17,525 nucleotides of DNA. It comes from CAMQVM01 sp044433365 (GTDB lineage: Bacteria; Bacteroidota; Bacteroidia; Bacteroidales; Rikenellaceae). Below the pieces are notes generated by a model that saw only the letters and a list, made by a program, of their open reading frames with translations, did no database searches and was not told where the DNA came from. This document shows positions 1 to 4,504 of the stretch, piece by piece (position 1 is the first letter of the stretch; each line of letters begins with the position of its first letter). Position numbers and translations under genes: made by a program. Location: NCBI GenBank assembly GCA_044433365.1, contig JAWXTR010000065.1:1-17525 (forward strand). The letters are read 5' to 3'.

Positions 1-90
1 AATTTTGGGTGGAGTTGTAGTCTAATTCGCAAATTAAGCAAAAAGCTTAGAATCAGCCCTAGTGCACTACAACTTCACTTCAAAATTAAT
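1..90. repeat. Imperfect inverted repeat downstream of the membrane-protein gene (cut by window edge)
   Basis: The arms at about 1-20 and 67-87 are imperfect inverted repeats, with AGTTGTAG pairing with CTACAACT and AATTTTG with CAAAATT. Between them lie a short hairpin (TAAGC, five A, GCTTA) and a perfect 10-bp palindrome TAGTGCACTA at 60-69. It sits just past the stop of the minus-strand gene ending at 143, so it could end that transcript, but there is no clean U-tract. It could equally be one end of an interspersed foldback element that continues outside the window. Confidence 0.35.
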
Positions 91-142
91 GATTTTTTTT
101 ATACTGCAAATCTACAGGAAATCTCCCTGCAAATCACCTAGC

Positions 143-658
143 CTATTGCGATTTTTTTTCACTTTGTACCCTCTCTAACGCCTTGTGATAATCGACTATT
201 CGGCTATGTGAGTTACTATCTACTACCAACAGTGTTATTAGAAAGGCAATTGCAGTAATCGAAGCGGCTCGCCACGTAGGCTTATCAACAAAGATTATAA
301 GTAGCGCAGCAGCAATAATTATTATTGGAATCCACTTAAAAATGGTATTTTCAGTCTGGATAATAGTGCTTTCAGTGCGCATAATTTCATCCTCAACAAA
401 CTCTGTGCGGCTTTGGTTGTAATCTTTTGGAAATGCCTTTAACCGTGTATAGTTGTTGTAAGTAAGCCCACTACCTATTATAAGTAGTAGTCCACCACAC
501 ACCAAGAATGGCATGATGTAAGACTTTGCAATCTCTGTTTTGCCTAATTGCCAGAAACCTATCGAAATAGTGATAAATATTATTCCTGCAATAATGAATA
601 GTTTTGATGAGAAAATTTCATCCCTTGCCCACTGTGAGGCTATATTTAAAATATCCAT
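143..658 (-). CDS. Small four-helix membrane protein, function unknown
   Basis: A 171-residue protein I cannot assign to a named family. Four hydrophobic segments are visible at roughly residues 20-40, 46-67, 108-124 and 130-147. They are arranged as two hairpins separated by a polar stretch (about 68-105) rich in charged residues and Thr, which would form the main soluble loop. The C-terminal tail is short and basic. No catalytic motif or signal peptide is seen. It begins 4 bp after the stop codon of the metallophosphoesterase gene on the same strand, so the two are almost certainly co-transcribed, and it may act with that protein at the inner membrane. Nothing links it to the carbohydrate locus. 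Confidence 0.75.
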   Translation of the reverse strand: MDILNIASQWARDEIFSSKLFIIAGIIFITISIGFWQLGKTEIAKSYIMPFLVCGGLLLIIGSGLTYNNYTRLKAFPKDYNQSRTEFVEDEIMRTESTIIQTENTIFKWIPIIIIAAALLIIFVDKPTWRAASITAIAFLITLLVVDSNSHSRIVDYHKALERVQSEKKSQ

Positions 659-662
659 ATTA

Positions 663-1775
663 TTATGGTTTAAGATTTAAAATTGTAAGTTCGCTATGAG
701 TGCCAAGTCGCATTGGAGGTCCAAAAGTACCTGTACCTTGAGATACATATATCTGCATATTTTCATTATACTCATACAACCCTTTATTATATTCAAACAT
801 CATTTTAGCCACCAACGTTGCTGGAAATAGCTGCCCTGCATGGGTATGCCCCGCTAAGTAGAGGTTTATTCCGTTTTGAGCGGCATAATTTGCACCTACA
901 GGATTATGGTGAAGCAGAATTGAAGCTCTATTTTTGTCGATGCCAAGCGTTGGAAGAACGCTTTGCATTGTATTTTTACTGTGTGAACCATGAAAGGTGT
1001 CGACAGTGTGATTATCGGGGAGTAGGTAGTCAAGACCAACTATTTGTAAACCTTTAAACTCAGCCTTTTGGTTTGCTAAAACAATAATTCCATTCTCGGT
1101 TAAGAGGTTTTTAATATCACTACTTCCAGAGTAGCCGTCGTGGTTGCCCTCAGAGAAATATACAGGTAGACCAAGCTTCGAAAAAGGGGTTATAACATCG
1201 TTATTTAAACGAACACGACCATCAAACATATCACCCGTAATTACCAGAGCATCCACACCCTCTTGCTCTACTAAACCAGCCAATTTTCGTGCCTTTCTTT
1301 CGCCCCAAAAGTGCCCAAAGTGAGTGTCGCTAATATGTGCAATACGAAGGGGTTGAGCAAGATTAGGAAGAGTTATATCTACATTATAAACCTTTGTATG
1401 CGAAGCGTTCCATATCGAATAAACCGACAATAAAGTAGTAGTACCTAATACAACAAACCCAAAAGTGCGAGGCTCCATTTTAATGAAAATGCCAACTAAA
1501 TCCACAACCAAAGTAATAGAGACAAAAAACATCAACACACCAATCAAAATATTAGAGGCATTGCTCAAAAAATGGCTCAAAGAAGAGGTGTAGTTACTAC
1601 GCATTATCACCACCATCGAGATAAATGCCCCAATAGTCAACACTCCAATAATAGTTATTACAATCCATCTATTTAAACCAAATGCCCATGCAATTCGAAT
1701 AGAAAGGTAGTAAATTGCCAATACCATAGCAACCAACACAATATAGGGTATGCTATGCAGTAAAAATTCTCTCAT
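663..1775 (-). CDS. Membrane-anchored calcineurin-like metallophosphoesterase (YaeI/YkuE type)
   Basis: A 370-residue protein. The first ~125 residues carry four or five membrane helices (about 10-30, 36-58, 75-98, 104-122). The remainder is a calcineurin-like phosphoesterase domain with all metal-binding blocks: D150-x-H152 in ISDTHFGH, GD181-182, GNHD at 210-213, HH at 289-290 and GHTH at 309-312. These residues bind the two-metal centre in this superfamily. Proteins of this layout are often annotated as phosphohydrolases acting on lipid-linked or nucleotide phosphoesters, but the substrate here cannot be deduced. The helices place it in the inner membrane. It is the first gene of a two-gene minus-strand operon. 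Family assignment is firm; substrate is unknown. Confidence 0.92.
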   Translation of the reverse strand: MREFLLHSIPYIVLVAMVLAIYYLSIRIAWAFGLNRWIVITIIGVLTIGAFISMVVIMRSNYTSSLSHFLSNASNILIGVLMFFVSITLVVDLVGIFIKMEPRTFGFVVLGTTTLLSVYSIWNASHTKVYNVDITLPNLAQPLRIAHISDTHFGHFWGERKARKLAGLVEQEGVDALVITGDMFDGRVRLNNDVITPFSKLGLPVYFSEGNHDGYSGSSDIKNLLTENGIIVLANQKAEFKGLQIVGLDYLLPDNHTVDTFHGSHSKNTMQSVLPTLGIDKNRASILLHHNPVGANYAAQNGINLYLAGHTHAGQLFPATLVAKMMFEYNKGLYEYNENMQIYVSQGTGTFGPPMRLGTHSELTILNLKP

Positions 1776-1810
1776 AATAATTTTTAATGCGAATAAAGGG
1801 TTGAAATTTT

Positions 1811-1830
1811 TGAGCTATTTTGAGCTATTT
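1811..1830. repeat. 10-bp tandem duplication
   Basis: TGAGCTATTT occurs twice in a row, followed by TTGC, about 35 bp upstream of the metallophosphoesterase start. It is probably a slippage duplication. It could affect promoter spacing for that operon, but no promoter is recognised here. Confidence 0.6.
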
Positions 1831-1848
1831 TTGCAATTCGAGTTATAT

Positions 1849-1990
1849 AAAAATAACTTTTGTTAATGCTCTTTTAAAAAAAGCATGCTAGGAGGGCTGG
1901 CAAAAATCTCTGAGTTTTCACTCACGGCTTCGCTCCGCTCGCAAAAAGCGGAAGAAGGTTCTTCAAACCTTTATTGGCGTTTTTAATAAA
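1849..1990 (+). repeat. ~140-bp interspersed repeat R1, copy 1
   Basis: Matches 2563-2702 in the same orientation. The most conserved part is a 24-bp identical core at 1916-1939 (containing CACGGCTTCGCTCCGC), followed by GAAGAAGGTT, a short stem (AAGGTT/AACCTT) and CCTTTATTGGC. The 5' part (AAAAATAACT, then ATGCT and a T/A-rich run ending AAAGCA) is conserved more loosely. Its GC-rich core stands out against the AT-rich surroundings. No long ORF is carried. It looks like a non-coding dispersed repeat of unknown origin. Confidence 0.75.
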
Positions 1991-2013
1991 ATTTTAAAAA
2001 TTTGTTTTAAAGA

Positions 2014-2172
2014 GGAGTTCTAAATTCTGTATTTTGAGAGATTTTTCTTTTTAAGGTTTTAGATTTGGATTTTACGAATATGAGCTGTAGTGACTTCTAC
2101 CGCCTTTACTTGCAAAATTCAAAGATGAAGCCTTAAAATGGAAAAACTCCGAAAGTCAGATTTTAGAAGTTT
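2014..2172. mobile_element. Foldback/MITE-like element F2, copy A
   Basis: About 160 bp whose two ends are ~60-bp imperfect inverted repeats. The left arm begins GGAGTTCTAAATTCTG and runs to ATTTGGATTTTACG. The right arm, reversed, begins AAACTTCTAAAATCTGA and runs to CATCTTTGAATTTTGC. A short unpaired centre lies at about 2080-2105. The arms match copy B at 12978-13138; the right arm here (GCAAAATTCAAAGATGAAGCC) is nearly the reverse complement of B's left arm. It encodes no protein. The structure suggests a non-autonomous element, or one that could form a long hairpin in RNA. Confidence 0.65.
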
Positions 2173-2248
2173 CATCAATTTAATTATATGCAAAGATAAT
2201 GCAAAATGGCATATATTTTGGTGTAAATTTTTTAAAATTATTAAATTT

Positions 2249-2422
2249 ATGGAAAAAACGGGTAAAATTCTTTGGATTATTGATGGTAAAATCAAAGATA
2301 TGGATGGCTTCAATAGCGTAGTTGCAGATGTAGTAGAGATGGCACGTGCAGAACATTCCACTAAAACATATTGGTGGTCAGCCTCTTTAAGTAGTGTAAA
2401 ACAATTATTGCCATATTCTTAA
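2249..2422 (+). pseudogene. Possible remnant of an antibiotic-biosynthesis-monooxygenase (ABM)-like gene
   Basis: The reading frame opens at the ATG at 2249 and reads GKILWIIDGKIKDMDGF, then VVADVVEMARAE and KTYWWSAS. This resembles the first strand-helix-strand of small ABM/quinol-monooxygenase-type domains, where a strand is followed by a helix carrying E(x)nRAE and then a Y-x-W strand. The last ten codons (2390 onward) lie inside the 65-bp element at 2388-2454, which ends the frame with TAA. The normal domain is about 95 residues, so the second half is missing. Joining across the element gives no convincing continuation, so the 3' part is decayed. The resemblance is by eye only; it could be a chance ORF. 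Confidence 0.3.
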
Positions 2423-2454
2423 TAGCACTCTTGGAGCGATATTTTTCACTATTA
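2388..2454 (+). mobile_element. 65-bp inverted-repeat element F1, copy 1
   Basis: Starts TA-AGTAGTGTAAAA and ends TTTTTCACTAT-TA, so the two ends are inverted repeats, with the right end diverged. The first 58 bp (2388-2445) are identical, in opposite orientation, to 3834-3777 inside the GH117 gene. Both copies are flanked by TA. It cuts the possible ABM-like frame. With its short length, terminal inverted repeats and TA flanks it looks like a MITE of the kind moved by TA-targeting (IS630/Tc1-type) transposases, but no such transposase is in the window. Confidence 0.7.
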
Positions 2455-2486
2455 AATCTCAATATAGAACCACTATATTTTCGATT

Positions 2487-2554
2487 CAATAGCAAAAAAT
2501 CTCATCTCCAATAGCACTATTAAAAATACACCAATAATTATTTTACCCTACTTA
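2487..2554 (-). mobile_element. 65-bp inverted-repeat element F1, diverged copy 3
   Basis: The right end TTTTACCCTACTTA at 2541-2554 differs by one base from the F1 terminus TTTTACACTACTTA. Reading leftwards, CAATAATTA, ATTAAAAATA, TAGCACTATT and TCTCCAA match the F1 body with scattered substitutions and small indels. The left terminus is degraded. It lies 33 bp after copy 1 in opposite orientation, so 2388-2554 as a whole is also an inverted repeat that could fold into one long hairpin. This is the oldest-looking of the three copies. Confidence 0.5.
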
Positions 2555-2562
2555 ATTAGTCA

Positions 2563-2702
2563 AAAAATAACTATTTTTTGATGCTTTTTTAGAAAAAGCA
2601 CATCCAAAGAATTGACAAAAATTGGTCGCTTTCACTCACGGCTTCGCTCCGCTTGCAAAAAAAGGAAGAAGGTTTTTCAAACCTTTATTGGCATTAATAA
2701 TA
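2563..2702 (+). repeat. ~140-bp interspersed repeat R1, copy 2
   Basis: Second copy of the repeat at 1849-1990, same orientation, with the identical 24-bp core at 2630-2653. A perfect stem AAGGTTT-TTC-AAACCTT lies at about 2670-2686. The two copies are direct repeats about 714 bp apart that bracket the foldback element, the possible ABM-like remnant and the F1 pair, so recombination between them could delete that block. Confidence 0.75.
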
Positions 2703-2759
2703 ATTGTTTTGCACCACTTATTAGAACTCCGTAATATATTTTATTTCAAAGCAAACACT

Positions 2760-3791
2760 CTATATTGCCCCTAAATCCCTCTTAGCATCCTCAATAGCTC
2801 TAGCTTTTTGGTTTGATTGCAATGGTCGTTTGCGTAGTTCGTCAATTAAAAATGGACTACCTATATTTTTCTTTAAAAGGCTATCGTTAAGGTCGAGCGA
2901 CAAATCACAATCAAAACGTATCATAAACGTTCCTCTCTTTTCTCCCCAATAACACACTGTTGATAAGCCCCAAGTAACTCCATGGGCATATTTAGTGTCG
3001 GTAAATGCATCAGGGTCGTAAAGACCTGCTGCTATAGGAAGAAAGTTTGTTATAGATGCTATATCGAAGTTTATACCATCAGGTGAATATTGAATAGTGT
3101 TAGCTTCGTGACCATCCATCGATAGAATAGCTGCAATACCCTCCTTAAATCTAAATAGTTGAGTTTCATGTCCTGAACTCATAACGGGATTTAATTCATA
3201 TTTTTCGAATGGACCAAGAGGCGAATCAGATATTGCAACTCCTGTAGAGCGCACAATTGCTTTTTGGTCGTTATAATCTGATTTATAGTAGAGGTAAATC
3301 TTTCCATTATACACAATAGGTTGAGGGTCATGAATAGAGTATTGATCCCACGAACCTTTTTCACCATTTGGAATAACTATTTTGTTTTCAGCATGCCAGG
3401 GACCTTCAGGTGAATCTGCCCACGACACTGCAACAGGACAATCATCACCTCTAAGACCGCTTATCTGCGAAAATGCTTGATAATATAGGTAATATTTACC
3501 CTCATAGTATAATACATCAGGAGTACAAACTGATCTCCAACCAAGGGTAGGCTTTTCTGGTCTATGTACTGCAATTCCCTGCTCAACCCAATTAAAACCA
3601 TCGGTGCTAGTTGCGTATGCAATATCACCTAAATCCCAGTCGGCTGAAGGTATTATGTCTGTAGCTTTTTCAGCACCCATAAAGGTTGTAGGAGTGTTGC
3701 GTAAAGTATACCATACATAATATTTGCCATTAGCTTTAACTATTCTTGATGGATCACGACGAGATATAAGTAGTGTAAAATATCGCTCCAA
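2760..3791 (-). CDS. C-terminal catalytic fragment of the GH117 gene
   Basis: A 343-residue frame. The first eight residues (MERYFTLL, from a TTG start) are encoded by the inserted element. True GH117 sequence begins at ISRRDPS. It holds the whole five-bladed beta-propeller with candidate catalytic Asp13 (RRDPS), Asp155 (IHDPQ) and His208/Glu209 (SGHET), plus GWRSVCTPDV, GEKGSWDQ and FDCDLSLDL. It has no signal peptide, so any product made by translational restart would stay in the cytoplasm, away from its substrate, and would lack the arm used for dimerization in the family. Whether it is translated at all is unknown; no ribosome-binding site is evident at the TTG. Confidence 0.6.
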   Translation of the reverse strand: MERYFTLLISRRDPSRIVKANGKYYVWYTLRNTPTTFMGAEKATDIIPSADWDLGDIAYATSTDGFNWVEQGIAVHRPEKPTLGWRSVCTPDVLYYEGKYYLYYQAFSQISGLRGDDCPVAVSWADSPEGPWHAENKIVIPNGEKGSWDQYSIHDPQPIVYNGKIYLYYKSDYNDQKAIVRSTGVAISDSPLGPFEKYELNPVMSSGHETQLFRFKEGIAAILSMDGHEANTIQYSPDGINFDIASITNFLPIAAGLYDPDAFTDTKYAHGVTWGLSTVCYWGEKRGTFMIRFDCDLSLDLNDSLLKKNIGSPFLIDELRKRPLQSNQKARAIEDAKRDLGAI

Positions 3792-3834
3792 GAGTGCTAT
3801 TAAGAATATGGCAATAATTGTTTTACACTACTTA
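3767..3834 (-). mobile_element. 64-bp inverted-repeat element F1, copy 2, inserted in the GH117 gene (coordinates include both flanking TA)
   Basis: The ends are perfect 14-bp inverted repeats, TAAGTAGTGTAAAA at 3767-3780 and TTTTACACTACTTA at 3821-3834, including the TA on each side. Removing the element and one TA restores GGA-ACT-ATA-TCT-CGT-CGT-GAT (G-T-I-S-R-R-D), the sequence expected in GH117 proteins, so TA is most likely the duplicated target. The first 58 bp on the minus strand equal 2388-2445. In the gene's frame it adds 22 codons with one TAG (codon 2) and otherwise encodes a hydrophobic stretch (IIAIFLIALL). It codes for no transposase. Confidence 0.8.
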
Positions 3835-4109
3835 GTTCCATCCAGTCCATTATAATCCAATCCAGTAAGTTCTGTGTATTTAAACTCACTGTAAAGCTCA
3901 TTTTCCTGAGGTGTTGCCGCTTTATAGGAGTCGTAAGAGCGATTCATCGCCTTACTTAACTTAAATGATGGTTTCTCTTTTGGTATTTCGAAAGGGAAAG
4001 GTTGGATAGGTTGGTTATCAGATGTTGAGTTATTTTGTGAGCAGCACGATGTAACGAAGATTGATAATGATATAGCTGCTAATAAATAGGTTATACTCTT
4101 TCTTTCCAT
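3828..4109 (-). CDS. N-terminal fragment of the GH117 gene: lipoprotein signal plus dimerization arm
   Basis: A 93-residue frame. MERKSITYLLAAISLSIFVTSCC is a lipoprotein signal peptide with the lipidated Cys at residue 22. A Pro/Ser/Gln-rich linker follows, then KLSKAMNRSYDSYK with the SxAxxR motif, and finally YSEFKYTELTGLDYNGLDGT, which in GH117 proteins leads straight into the first propeller blade. The last codon (AAG) and the TAG stop belong to the inserted element. Alone it has no catalytic residues. It could still be exported as a short lipoprotein, but a function is unlikely. Confidence 0.6.
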   Translation of the reverse strand: MERKSITYLLAAISLSIFVTSCCSQNNSTSDNQPIQPFPFEIPKEKPSFKLSKAMNRSYDSYKAATPQENELYSEFKYTELTGLDYNGLDGTK

Positions 4110-4179
4110 TTTATTTTGTGTGTTTTTAAGGATTCATTCTCAAAATCTGTTGTTATGAATTACAATTTGCGGCTCGGCT

Positions 4180-4206
4180 GTAGAGACCTAGCCTTGCTAC
4201 GTCTGA
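4180..4206. repeat. Palindromic repeat P1, degenerate copy
   Basis: GTAGAGACCTAGC-CTT-GCTACGTCT: a 9-bp stem with one mispair and a 3-nt loop. Two perfect copies occur at 17407-17433 and 17499-17525. It is a REP-like intergenic palindrome. Confidence 0.7.
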
Positions 4207-4245
4207 GTTTGTATTTGGCTTGGCAAATTTAATTTTGTTTGCTTT

Positions 4246-4296
4246 GGTTCGGTTACAGACGTTGTGCACAACGTCTTTACGGTGTGTTATCGAACC
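4246..4296. repeat. 20-bp perfect palindrome inside a GGTTCG/CGAACC stem
   Basis: AGACGTTGTGCACAACGTCT (4257-4276) is a perfect 20-bp palindrome. The outer bases GGTTCG (4246-4251) and CGAACC (4291-4296) pair as well. It begins with the same AGACGT as repeat P1, 53 bp away, and may be a related intergenic palindrome family. It could act as a transcription-attenuating or mRNA-protecting hairpin, but nothing fixes a role. Confidence 0.7.
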
Positions 4297-4300
4297 CAGC

Positions 4301-4332
4301 AATTATGCATTATGAATTATGCATTATGAATT
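4301..4332. repeat. 14-bp tandem repeat
   Basis: AATTATGCATTATG occurs twice in a row (4301-4314 and 4315-4328), followed by a partial third AATT. It is a simple short tandem repeat in non-coding DNA. Confidence 0.75.
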
Positions 4333-4425
4333 GGTATCTACGTTTCTACTGCAGTGTGCAAAAACAGTTTTTGAGAATTTTCCTTTTAAAGTTGCGAATT
4401 TATAAAGGGAACTCCCCTAAAATGA

Positions 4426-4466
4426 GCAATAGCAGAAAATGAACTAAAGTCGCTTTCTGCTACTGC
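4426..4466 (-). terminator. Stem-loop downstream of susD
   Basis: GCAATAGCAGAAA (4426-4438) pairs with TTTCTGCTACTGC (4454-4466): 13 bp with one mismatch and a 15-nt loop, 39 nt past the susD stop codon. It lacks a good U-tract, so it may be a 3' mRNA stabilising hairpin or weak terminator that separates susCD from the GH117 gene. Confidence 0.45.
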
Positions 4467-4504
4467 TACGTTTATTGAAAATATCAATAAGTGAGAGAGA
4501 TTTT

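Larger units (their letters stand above)
1776..2759. other. Gene-poor, repeat-dense intergenic region
   Basis: No intact gene is supported here. The stretch contains a 10-bp tandem duplication, two direct copies of a ~140-bp repeat, one ~160-bp foldback element, two inverted copies of a ~65-bp element, and a possible gene remnant; each is listed separately. TTATTAGAACTCC at 2718-2730 repeats the right terminus of the foldback element at 12978-13138 (same 13 bases at 13125-13137), so a lone element end lies just beyond the 3' end of the GH117 locus. The region has collected repeats between two unrelated minus-strand transcripts. Confidence 0.7.
2760..4109 (-). pseudogene. GH117-type alpha-1,3-L-neoagarooligosaccharide hydrolase gene, split by element F1
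   Basis: Read without the 66-bp insertion, this is one 427-residue secreted lipoprotein of GH117 type. GH117 enzymes cleave the alpha-1,3 bond of neoagaro-oligosaccharides, releasing 3,6-anhydro-L-galactose. Supporting features are a lipoprotein signal, the N-terminal SKAMNR (the SxAxxR motif of the GH117 swapped-dimer arm), SRRDPS with the catalytic-base Asp (residue 97 in the joined protein), IHDPQP, SGHET with His-Glu, and five-bladed-propeller repeats such as YYVWYTL, YYLYYQAF and IYLYYKSD. A 64-bp element with a TA on each side interrupts it between codons 92 and 93, adding a stop. No other stop or frameshift is visible, so inactivation looks recent. It lies 395 bp downstream of susD on the same strand. 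Confidence 0.75.
4110..4504. other. Intergenic region between susD and the GH117 gene, rich in palindromes
   Basis: This stretch has no credible gene; a 67-codon plus-strand frame across the repeats has no recognisable features. It holds a degenerate AGACGTAGC hairpin, a 20-bp perfect palindrome inside a larger stem, a 14-bp tandem repeat, a quasi-palindrome GGGAACTCCCCT at 4407-4418 resembling the F2 element terminus, and a probable terminator next to susD. No TAnnTTTG promoter is clear upstream of the GH117 start, so the gene may depend on read-through from susCD. Confidence 0.6.

Noticed and set aside
2119..2361. 80-codon minus-strand frame in the repeat-dense region
   Set aside because: It is antisense to the possible ABM-like remnant, overlaps the foldback arm and is low-complexity Ser/Leu/Ile sequence with no domain.
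3767..3834. Group II intron, intein or tmRNA-like insert in the GH117 gene
   Set aside because: 64 bp is far too short, and the terminal inverted repeats with TA flanks fit a transposed element better.
4239..4442. 67-codon plus-strand frame between susD and the GH117 gene
   Set aside because: It runs across a palindrome, a tandem repeat and a terminator-like stem; its composition reflects those repeats and nothing in it resembles a protein domain.
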